NCBI GenBank assembly: GCA_029216955.1
Contig: JANAVB010023996.1
Span: forward strand, 13,300,212-13,364,211
DNA from: Iris pallida
Taxonomy: Eukaryota; Streptophyta; Magnoliopsida; Asparagales; Iridaceae
Length of the DNA stretch: 64,000 bases
Reading direction: 5' to 3'
In this document: positions 52,502 through 62,721 of the stretch, piece by piece
Position numbering within the stretch: position 1 is the stretch's first letter
How the letters are laid out: each line of letters begins with the position of its first letter
Position numbers and translations under genes: made by a program
The notes under the pieces: generated by a model
Told to the model about the DNA's origin: nothing
Seen by the model: only the letters and a program-made list of their open reading frames with translations
Databases searched by the model: none

Positions 52502-54991
52502 TGTCATGCCCTATAACCAGAATACTAGAGAGCGGGGACGGATACAGCCAGCTACGTATGTTGAAGTGTAACCCACCTCGCTATACGGTTACGGCTGTCT
52601 AGATATATGAGGATTTAACTACAAGCCATCGGTCACTTATGGTCATGAATAAGCCTATTGTCTCAATCTCAAGCAAGTAACAGCAGTTATAAAATGTCAG
52701 ATCACCAAATATACAATAGTAAGGCATCCCAAACATTATATATTTAGATGATCATGAAGCTAGTCATACAAAATATGAAGACTAGCAAGAGTTTCAGTCA
52801 TACATGATCAACCCTAGGATTTGTTAATCATGCTACAGCCCGTAGGTAGACAGTAAGTAAAGTGCAATCGAGCTAACATATGCTCGTCGGCTAAACGCCT
52901 CAAAAGAATACTTTTATAATAGAGTGAGAGAGCCAAAAATAAAACCCACTCATTGCTAGGGTTACTCCTGGTGGTCGCCATCTGGCTGGAAGGTAGGGAG
53001 ATCCTCTGGAGCTGCTCCGATATCTGGCCACGCAAAGCCAGCTGGGTCAGTTCCCAGAAAGAGCAAGTGCCACAAAGGAGGCTTCACTTAAGAACTAAAA
53101 CCAAATATCAGAACATAAAATAAGATAGATAATAATAAAACGTAAAATCTAAATAGAGCAATAATTGGCAAGGGGATAAGAAATCATTTCGATCAGTTAT
53201 TGATAAGGTAAGCATAAGTAATCATGTTCCGAAGTATCCAGGTACTGGAACAAGACAAGGCTTGGACTGGTTAGACTCCATTCAACATTCATGGCCAAAC
53301 AATAAGTATGGCTTGCTACTTTAACTAACTACGGTTGTCACAGTCTAGTTACTAGCAAGATGCAATGAGATGTTCCAACAGCCACAAGTCCTGCAGACCA
53401 TCCAGGTTATCCGGACGAAATTAGAGGTTGAGTTCATGCGGGTACATCGTCCAGGAAACGTATGTACCCTTAAGTAGCTTGGAAGGTTCAACACATGAAA
53501 ATGTGCTGGAAATGTGCCCTACTCGACGGCAGGCTACAAATCCCATGATAGGGCGCCCAAATAACAGGATTGCCTGTAGTTAGGAAATCTCTTCATGACT
53601 ACTGGATTATTCTAGTTATTTACCCTTAGTCAGTTTCAGTAGGTACCCCTGATCGTGGTACTCAGGGGTCCATGTCCTAGACATGATGCAAGATAATACG
53701 GGTTTATTTGTACAAACACAATCGTCCATGATGTCCAGGCCATTTATTCTTGTCATGTCATGCTAGCCGTCGTAATAGCATTCAATAGTTCTCATCATAC
53801 TTACTTGGCATATCATGCTATGTTATGTCATGTCAAATTACTTGTTATACCATGCCGTGTACCAATTCGTGATTATCAAGTTCATGACAAAAGGTACAAG
53901 AACATAAAAGGGCAAACGGGGTACGCCAAGGGGCTCAAAGCCTCTATGCGAACGAGACTACGCTAGGTCAATGAGCCCCGAGCGTAAAAATAGCTCTACG
54001 CGAGCAAGAACAACGAAGATAGCTCTACGCGAGCGAAACTCTATGCGAGCAAGAATTCTATGCAAGCGAGACTACACGCGAGCGATACTCTACGCGAGCA
54101 AGAATTCTACGCGAGCGATACTACACGCGAGCGAGACTCTACGAGAGCGAGAACTCTACGCGAGCGAGACTGCACACGAGCAAGAACAGCTCCTACGTAG
54201 AGTTCGGATGAACTCCGCATAGAATAGATTATGCGGGCACGTGAGAACGTGTGCGTAAAAGGGAAAACACTATGCTGACTCGTAAGAACGTGTGCGCAAA
54301 GGGAAATTACTACGCTGGCACGTAAGAACATGGACGAAAGGGCTCATCTTCTCCCTAAGGCCGAGACGAGCAGCCATGGGACTCAAGAACTCAAGAAACC
54401 CCATCTCGGCCAAGACTTGACCCAACCATTCAAAAGCCAAACTTGCATAGCATCGAAATTCCTACTACATGGAAATCTAAATTTGAAAACAATAAAGTTT
54501 GATAGATCAAAACCCAAGAAATCCGAAATAAAACAACTTAGATCTATAAGAATTAAACCATGGAAATTGAAAATGCTAAGTCCTAAAGTGTCTTAGAATC
54601 TCGTGAGGAAGACAATAGAACAACAAAAATGGGGTTCCTCCATGAAGCAAATTGTACTTGCCTAAGCCTCTCTCTTAGTAGTTGGAGAGATTGTTATGAG
54701 GAAGAAGGAGTTAATGAGAAATAAATGAGGAGAGAGAAGGGTGGTTGGGTTAATAAATAAGGGATTGTGGTAGGTAGGGGTTTGCATACTAACCCAAACC
54801 GAGCCAAACCAAGCCGAACCCAACCGAACCCGATGCATGCCAAAGCCAAAATAGACCACATGAACCATAAAATGCTAATTAACCCATGCCAATGTAAAAA
54901 CCCAAGGCTAGCCAGCCAGGACAAGTCAAAATATGGGTCCAAGATACTTACACGTATACCAAAATACGTATAACGAAATCCGAGGGTGACA
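52502..54991 (-). repeat. Element C 5' LTR (2490 bp)
   Basis: Direct repeat of 36061-38686, bounded by TGTCATGCCC and GAGGGTGACA. The minisatellite (about 53990-54190) is shorter than in the partner. The TATA site is mutated (see 38372). The leader motif GACCTGTATGGGCCACCA is at 52475-52492, just inside. Confidence 0.9.
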
Positions 54992-54996
54992 TCAGA
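54992..54996. repeat. Target site duplication of element C, right copy (TCAGA)
   Basis: Follows the CA end of the C LTR and matches 36056-36060. Confidence 0.92.
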
Positions 54997-55225
54997 GTGC
55001 AAAAATTGAATGCCGAGTCAATTTCCTACAACCTTGTGATCCAAAATATGGGAGGGCTTTGGCTAGAAAAAGGGTACTCAACTCCAGAATTGAGAGGGCT
55101 GATGCTCTGAAGAGGATGATTACTGAACTCAACACTTAGCCTCCCAAGTAAAGCTATCCAGATTGTGATTTTGTTTTATTTTGTTTGATGTACAAATTTG
55201 ATGTTTTTTACGTCACTGGAATAAA
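54992..55225 (+). pseudogene. Antisense extra gene, C-terminal end and 3' UTR
   Basis: The reading frame left at 36060 resumes with one TCAGA copy counted once. It reads KIECRVNFLQPCDPKYGRA and RIERADALKRMITELNT, ending at TAG 55137-55139. A poly(A) signal AATAAA lies at 55220-55225, about 80 nt after the stop. This small piece shows that element C inserted only about 50 codons before the end of the gene. Confidence 0.6.
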
Positions 55226-55681
55226 AATTGATGATCTTTTTATGGCTATATTACTTATTGCATATCTATTTAAGACACAAGTAATAGATAGGAGTAAAAA
55301 ATATGTTCATAGGTACCGGACATGACATATCTCTTGAAATTAACAATACTTATTATATCTGTTAAGAGGTAATATGGACATGACAGAATATAACTTGTAA
55401 TATTATTACTTCGAAGATGACATCATCAGAGGTAATATGGACGTGACAAGTCATTGATGTAGATAGCAGAATTTAAAGGTGATGTGGACGTGAATTCGTA
55501 TATCTATTGATTATCCTTGAGCCGGCTTGGACTCAAGAATAGGATATCTTTTAAAACAACTGGGTTTCAAAAGATGATGTTTGTAATGATATGGTAGATG
55601 ATGTTATCGTTCTGGATAGACTCCGCTGGAGATTTAAAGATTTAAAACACGTACAATATTTGTTACAAAATATAGTACATT
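55226..55681. other. Spacer between the convergent antisense gene and the Tat pol
   Basis: AT-rich, with repeated GGTAATATGGACRTGAC segments (about 55369, 55432 and, weaker, 55478). No gene is readable. The two stop codons are about 540 bp apart. Confidence 0.5.
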
Positions 55682-57059
55682 TTAAACATGGTATTTCTTC
55701 AGGAATTTGCCATTAATAGGCATCATAGCTATTCGGCCATCCATCCCTAAAAACTGATAAGCTCCATTAGAGAAAACTTTGCTTATAACTTAGGAACCTT
55801 CCCACTTTGGTTTGAACTTTCCCTTGCTCATGTGTGTCATAGTCATAGGACGTCTGACAGTAAGGACCAATTCGTCTTTCTGAAATGCTCATACTTTGAC
55901 TTTACAGTTGAAGACTTTTGAGATACGGGCTTGATATAGCTTGATGTGTTGTTGAGCTAGTAGCCGCTTCTCATCAAGTGATTCAAGCTCCTGAAGTCGA
56001 AGACGGTCATTATTTTTTGTTGTGAGTTCATTGGCAATAGCTATTCTCAATGATGGGGTCTGAATCTCCAACGGAAGAACAATTTTGCATCTATATACCA
56101 AAGAGAAAGGTGTACAACTGGTCGAAGTTCGTACGGTAGTACTATAAGCCCATAAATATTCTCCAAGCTTTTTGCTCCAATTCTTTTTATTGGTAGAAAC
56201 AAACTTCTTGATAAGATTGATGATTGTTTTATTGAATGCTTCTGCCAAACAATTAGCTACGAGATTGTAGGTTGTAGAAGCAACATTATTAATCCGATTG
56301 TCATCACAGAATCAGGTGAACTTCTGACTGATGAATTGTGGCCCAATGTCATGGATAATTCATCGAGGAACACCGAATTTGTAGATTACATAATGTTTAA
56401 TGAAGTTGATGACGCTGCTTGTCATAACTTTGGTCAAAGGTATAGCTTCGACCCATTTAAAGAAGTAATCGGTTATAGCTAGGATAAACCGATGTCCTCT
56501 AAATGAAGGCGGATTAATAGGACCAATGACATCCATGACCCAAGTTTTGAAGGGCCATGATGCTACAGTCGGATGTAAAAATTTCGATGGTTGATGAATA
56601 AAATCCTTACGGATTTGACATGCTCGACATTTTCTTGAATACTCTATAGCATCTGATACCATGGTTGGCCGATAATATCCCATACATCTTGTAGTTTAGG
56701 TCCGGGCTGATGTGTACGACAGATACCATCGTAAGCTTCACGTAATATCTACTTTGCTTCATCTCCAACAAGACAGCGTAGAAGCATACCATCATATGAT
56801 CGTCGATTGAGTGTTTTGGTGATGTGATTGTAGTAGAATCGCAGCGATCGCCGACGGATTGTAGTTGCTTCCTTCGGATCTTCAAGTAGGATGTCATGTA
56901 CCATGAAGTCGATGAAAGAAGCTCTTCAATCTTCACTCGTAGTACAGACCTCGACTGAGTTGTTGGATTCTAAATGCAAATTATTTTTAATGCAGAATAA
57001 CTCTCTGTTGGTGATGAAGATCACTTGTTGTCTTTTCACAGGGATCGCCAATACAGCTG
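55682..57059 (-). pseudogene. Tat-lineage pol: RNase H end and integrase (partial)
   Basis: Minus-strand motifs in order are: DYFFKWVEAIPLTKVMTS and WPFKTWVMDVIGPINPP (integrase core, first Asp in MDVIGP); SRKCRACQIRKDFIHQPSK (zinc finger C-x2-C); MAEAFNKTIINLIKKFVS (AE of the DDE Glu region); C-terminal HMSKGKFKPKWEGS; and a stop TAA at 55682-55684. The IN patterns match Tat (Ogre-like) elements rather than chromoviruses. Defects are a TGA at 55889-55891 in place of Arg and a frame change near 56640. Element E cuts it at 57060, so RT and gag lie beyond the window. It is the pol of the element that hosts the antisense gene. Confidence 0.8.
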
Positions 57060-57651
57060 TGTAATACCCTATTTTCTGAAATTAGGGATTTTTGAAAAAT
57101 TATTATTTTTATTAATTATTAAGTGTGTTTAGGGCATGATATGATTTATGGTGATTTCTAGTGTGCATAGAACCATTTCCTAAGTCATGCTAAGTCATGA
57201 CTTATGACTTGTGATTTTGTTAGTATAACTTAGTGTAAATCCTAGTTTTCTCTAACCTAGAAGTTCCCATGACCATGAGAGCTTAGTCATAGGCTTAGAA
57301 CATCAAATTAGTGGTTTTTGACCAAAAGGGTATTTTGGTAATTTTCTAGACTTTAATTGTGATTATGTGATTTTATTATTATTTAATCATGGTTAAAGTC
57401 CCATGATTAGTCCCTAACCTATCCTACCCTAAACTAGAGGTTAGCCACTAACCTAGAAGCTATAGGATGGATATTTAGTCATAGGTTAAAGTGAGATAAA
57501 TATCTAGTTACCTTTATAGATATTTTCCTTAAAACCCTCCAAATATCTCACCCTTTTCACCAAAGTCCAAGCCTTAGCCATGAAGGAAGGGCAAGGACAC
57601 CCCCCCTGTCTTGGCTGGCCAAGGGGTACCCTCCTACCTGGTACAACATTC

Positions 57652-57659
57652 TATATAAT
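57652..57659 (+). promoter_or_regulatory. TATA box of the element E LTR
   Basis: TATATAAT in the context ACATTCTATATAATCC. The matching site in A reads CTTCTATTTAACCCC, a weaker TATA, so E seems to have the better promoter. Confidence 0.5.
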
Positions 57660-59114
57660 CCTTTGTATTCATTCATGAATATTTTACATGAAATTAATTC
57701 CTAGAAAATCACATCTTCTTCAAACACCCATAACTTGATCATTCTTGATCCAATTTCACTCTAGTCTTTTGCATTGGGACCCTACAACATCAAGGGTGCT
57801 AAGGGAGGCTAGCAATCAAGAATTTGGAGGCTTTGGACATCATTAAGTTGAAGGACACACACCCCCCTCTTCTTTGATTTTCCTTGGAATTGTACCAAAA
57901 GGTAAATTCCCTCAAACTTAGTTAAAACCCAGATTTTTCTTCATAAATGCATTCATATAGGACTACCATAACTGTGGATAAAATTTGGTGGAATTTAGAA
58001 GTGGTTTGGTGTCCGTATCGGACACGTATCCTAAGCTAGAAACCCTTGTTTGGTAAAATGCCACAATGGATTGGTTTTTATGTTTTTCCAAAACAAATTA
58101 CACAAACTTGTAGCCCTAGAATTGTTGATCACAGAATACATGGACTGAGCACATTTTAGTGCTGTGTCCGTGTCCAAATTGGACACGAACCGACCGCACG
58201 AGCCCATCGTGCATGCCCTGCTACCCGACACCTCGTGTGCACTACACAGGCCACTAGGACACGTAAGATTTGACACAGACAAGGGGGCAATGTCTGCGAA
58301 CATGCCCCCAAAGTCTCGTGTCGCATCGTGTCGTATCGAGTGAGAAAACTAACTCGCACTGGACACGCGCTGTCAGCACACACGCACGTAGGCACGACTT
58401 TGAGCGTGTCGTGTCGCATGGACACGACACTAGGGTGTCTCATAGTGACACGGGCATGAAGCCCTATTCGTGGCGTACACGTGGACACGAGCACGTGGTG
58501 CGTCGTGTCCTGTGTCGCGAGCACGACGCGTGCAACCTCGTACACGACGCGGTCTGAACTCGTGTGTATCAGTCGTATTTTCACGACTGATACGGGGTTC
58601 GTTCTGTGTCCACGCATGTCGTGGACATGTGTCAGGGTGTGGAATGTGTAGTCCTATGTGTGGACTACATGTATGCACGACCACGAGACGTGTCGTGTCT
58701 CGTGGTGTGTCCACGAGCTCCTGGAACGCGTGCACGATACTGTTATTCTGTGCGCGTATCAGAGCTTACCCGAGTGTTTGTTTTGAGTGTTTGGACACGT
58801 AAAACTATGTCGTGGTGTCGTGTCAGGTACCTAGGACACTAATATATGTATGGGGTGTCAGTTACCAACCCATGGTTGCGAGCCTTAGCTCGTTTTAGTA
58901 TGTGTAAATCGAATTACCTATTTTTGAGTACACTGTGCACTGTTAACAGAAATTGGGTTTTTCCCAGTTTTGAGAAATCAAATTTCAAATCGATTTTTGT
59001 TATAATTAATACATTGGACTATTGTATTTTAGTGTGTATATACGTAGTATATATGTATATGTGAGTGTGGGTCAATTTTGGGGAGAATTGGTTGTGTATA
59101 GGTGTAGTTGTGTG

Positions 59115-59185
<71 letters not shown>

Positions 59186-59521
59186 CTGTGGGTGTGTGTG
59201 TTTGTGGCTGAATTTTGGGTTCCAGGATCAGGAACCACCCCCTCTCCTTTCCTGTCTACTGTCAGCCCTCTCTCTCACTGTTCATTCACTCTCTCTCTCA
59301 CTCTATGTCCCTCTCTCTATGTCTCTCTCTATATATATGTAATATATATAAGTTATATATATAAATATGTATATATATATATATATATATTGATATATAT
59401 ATATATTGTATTAGATTATACATGGTATTATGTATATATATGTGAGTGTGGGTTGTATTATATAGAGTATTACATATTGGTATTTGGGTAGTAGATAGAT
59501 AGTGTATGTCTATATATATAG

Positions 59522-59552
<31 letters not shown>

Positions 59553-59654
59553 ACTACTAGGTATAGGTTTATATAGAAACCTAAACACTAGCCTATGGCC
59601 AAGATTATTAGCCTATGGTTTGGGGCTAACCCTAATGGACTAAAATCCAACTTG

Positions 59655-59857
59655 TTGACCCTTGTTGACTAAGGGTTGACCAAAGTCAACCTTAGGTCAA
59701 AGTTGACCTAGTTAACCTAAAATTAACTAGGAATGACCTAAAACAACTAGTTTGACTAGTTTGACTAAAACCCTAACTAGTTGACTAGTGTTGACCTAAC
59801 TTTGACTAGTTTGACTTTAGAGTTGACCAAGAGTTGACTTTTGACCAAATTGACCTA
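59655..59857 (+). promoter_or_regulatory. TTGAC (W-box core) array in the element E LTR
   Basis: About 16 TTGAC cores on the two strands in about 200 bp, for example GTTGACC, GTTGACT and TTTGACC. Same relative position as in A, after the (AT)n block. Shorter than in A but denser. Confidence 0.55.
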
Positions 59858-61140
59858 GAATCATGTAGTATGCATAGTAGACTTCATTTTTACTATTTAG
59901 AACACATTGTGACTTGTGTTGCTCTGATCAGGAGCCAGACACCTCTTCTCAGACATCATATTCTCATCAGACATTCATACAGCAGGCGAGTACATTCTCT
60001 GACCATTTCATACTTGTTCAGGCTTTACTTCTCGCTCTAGATTACTTTACTTGTTACTGTCACATTGGTAACACGGATTGGTACTATATAGATCTTTACA
60101 TGAGATGTTATCCCTCTCGGGAGCATTGGGTACTTCATGTTACGTGTGTTTCACTATCATCATGTACTCCTATGCTTCCATCATTCATGTGTACTCATAT
60201 GATCATGTACTCTCATGTTTCACTGAGCCCTCATGTATAACTTCACGTATACTCATTTATGAGCCTCATGTGAAGTAATCATGTATAATAACGTAACCTG
60301 TATAGATCCTTGTGTATTGATTGGGGAAACGGGGGAGTAGAAGTAGACATGTGAATAATTCCAAAGTAGTGTAATCATGTGCAAACTCAGTAGTGTAATC
60401 ATGTATAAATTCTAGCCATTCACATGCCTATATTGTACTCTACATCACTAGTCACTTACAGTTCTCTATATACAGTAGATATTTTATTACAGCTATCTCT
60501 TTTACAGCGTATACTTCCTTTCAGCAGTTCATGTATCTTACTCTATTGCCTGTATCATATTTCCTAACCTGATATGCACTGTGTGAGATGTATTGTGCTC
60601 GTTCCTGTCCTGATTGGACCTGTTGAAAATATTACAGAGGATGAGGACGAGGCATGGGTGACTACTTATTATGGAGCAGGTCTAGATGACACTTGTATTG
60701 AGGACCCTCAGCAGGATCCACCTACAGCTGAGGATGTTGTTCCAGTAGTCTAGACCAGTTTAGTCTAGGCAATCTTTTCTATATTTACATTTTGTCTCAC
60801 ATTCTGAGTTGTATTTTGAGATGTGGAGATGTATAGACTCTTAGACTTATTGTATTACGAGTTGACATTCTGGATGTTATGTATCCTAGACACTTAGACT
60901 TATTTCATCTATGCTATGGTTCTCTTTGAGTTACTATCTATCTTCTGTCTTTCATTTTTCTACCTCAGATGTGATTGAGACTACATGTTGTGATGTTACC
61001 TCCACTCGGAGAGTATAAACTGTACAGGTACCTTATATTGTTAGATGATTGACCTAGGACAGCGTTCTACCGTCGACACTGCGGCGTAGGCTGGACGTAC
61101 CCACTTCTCGTGCACTTACTCTAGGGTGCGGGTCGTGACA

Positions 61141-61383
61141 CGTTTTTAGTGGTGGCCCATGCAGGTCCAGTTTATGTGGTGATATTCGAACTAGAGTATC
61201 GCCACAGCCTGCAGTAGGAAATAGGATGTAGTTGAGGTACTCAATCACATTAGAAAAAAACTCTTATCTAAATTCCTGCTATCTAAATTCTTGCTGATAT
61301 TGTCTTTCTTTTGAAATAAACTGTCTCCTTTGACTATATCGTTTCTTCTCCGTATTAATTTTCTTGATTGATCTGTCTTCAGG
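61141..61383 (+). other. Element E leader
   Basis: Contains TGGTGGCCCATGCAGGTC at 61150-61167, 9 nt after the LTR. It is the best candidate primer site but matches no plant tRNA 3' end I can recall. Next comes GATATTCGAACTAGAGTATC, also found in A. The ATG at 61384 is the first good start of the gag frame. Confidence 0.6.
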
Positions 61384-62721
61384 ATGGTGGAGACACGATC
61401 GCAGCGTCTCGGTCCAGGTGACACCACTGAGAGGTCTGCCACCTCTCGTCCAGCTCACCAGGACCCGGGGACTGCAGCTCCCCTTACTCCAGCTCATGTG
61501 GGAGCTTCTGCCACATTTGGGGGTACACCTCTACTTATTCGGGGGACCATCCCAGCTACCCCAGACATGCCTCCCCCGCAGTTTCGTCAGCCACAGTTTC
61601 AGTAGCACCAGCAGCACCAGCCGCAGTTCCAGCCGCCGATGCCATCTGGTTTAGTGGATGCTGCACAGATGTTTTCATACTTCCAGCATTTCTTAGAGTC
61701 ACAGCAGGCTCAGCAGCAGCGTTATACGACGGAGTTTACCAGGGGCATAGATGAGCTTCATCAGCTGGCTAGAGCGACGATAGAGAGGTTGGCTGTCCAG
61801 CCGCAGGGAGGATTGGGACAGCCGCGACAGCAGAGGATTTCGGGCATTCAGGACTTCAAGAAGATGAACCCCAGGGACTTCTTGGGGACAGAGGGGATTC
61901 TTTATGCTGATGACTGGATTGAGCACATTGAGGAGATCTTCCGACTGGTGGAGATACCAGCCGGACTCCAGATAGAGGCAGCAGCCAGCCAGATGCGGGA
62001 TCTTGCCCGTACCTGGTATCAGACGGACCCGAGAGTAGGCACTCCAGGGCAGACATGGAGAGTTTTTAAGGAACTCTTCAAGGGGAAGTTTTTCCCGAAT
62101 CAGGCAGTCGGTGCTTTGGAGACCCAGTTCGAGAACCTGGTTCAGGGGAACCAAACTGTAGAGGAGTATTCCGGTGAGTTTTGCCGGTTGAGCAGATTTG
62201 TGGAGGGCCTTAGCGAGACAGCGAAGGCGAGGAGGTTCAGGAAGGGCTTGGTCAAGGAGGTCAAGTCCTTGACCAAGAGTGACCGGAATGCCACTTTTGA
62301 GGATATCCTAGCAGGAGCGATGGCGGCTGAGGATGATCTTGAGCTGAAGCTCAAGAGGGGCCGCGACACCCAGGGAGCTGGCAACAGTGGAGGATAGGCC
62401 AAGAGGCTTCATTTTCAGCACCAGCAGCAGAGGCCATTCCAGCAGCAGAGGCCTTTCCAGCAGGTGCAGCAGCCGAGGCACCAGCAGCAGGCACCCAGGC
62501 AGCAGGTCGTCAGTTGCACTTTCTGCAAGAAGCAGGGTCATGGATGGAATGACTGCAGAAAGAGGCTTGGCAGGTGTCTATTATGTGGTGCTGGAGACCA
62601 CCAGCTGAGGGAGTGTCCCATGTCTTCGGGACGACCAGTTCAGGAAGGCGGAGCCAAGGCTCCGACAGGGCAGCAGAATGGACCTTTGCCGACTCAGCAG
62701 CAGAGGTTCACCCAGCATTAG
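61384..62721 (+). pseudogene. Element E gag with two zinc knuckles
   Basis: Begins MVETRSQRLGPGD. Gag domain from about 61850: NPRDFLGTEGILYADDWIEH, IEAAASQMRDLARTWYQTD, WRVFKELFKGKFFPNQAVG and VEEYSGEFCRLSRFVEGLS. A glutamine-rich stretch is followed by two CCHC knuckles, CTFCKKQGHGWNDC and CLLCGAGDHQLREC (near 62518-62620). In-frame TAG codons are at 61603, 62395 and 62719. The first lies in a CAG run and each could come from CAG by one C to T change. The third lies just between gag and protease. The gene is otherwise undamaged and not frameshifted. Confidence 0.85.

Larger units (their letters stand above)
36061..54991 (-). mobile_element. Element C: Tekay/Del-like Ty3/gypsy chromovirus, decayed
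   Basis: Direct LTRs at 36061-38686 and 52502-54991 with TCAGA duplication. The internal region runs gag, protease, RT, RNase H, integrase on the minus strand, and the polypurine region TTCGTCCTCG (complement) lies just inside the lower LTR. The order PR-RT-RH-IN is the Ty3/gypsy order. Element D splits the integrase. The LTRs differ at 16 of the first 120 bases by eye, mostly transitions, making C the oldest datable insertion in the right block. It lies within the coiled-coil exon of the antisense Tat gene. Confidence 0.92.
57060..61140 (+). repeat. Element E 5' LTR (4081 bp)
   Basis: Starts TGTAATACCC and ends GCGGGTCGTGACA. It is collinear with the LTRs of A: a CpG-rich GACACG cluster (about 58150-58850), a (AT)n block (about 59120-59182, with shorter ones to 59550), a TTGAC array (59655-59857), and the downstream part with CTACCGTCGACACTGCGGCG near 61069. 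A TATA box TATATAAT is at 57652-57659. The 5 bp before it, AGCTG, would be the TSD; the right end is outside the window. Confidence 0.88.
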
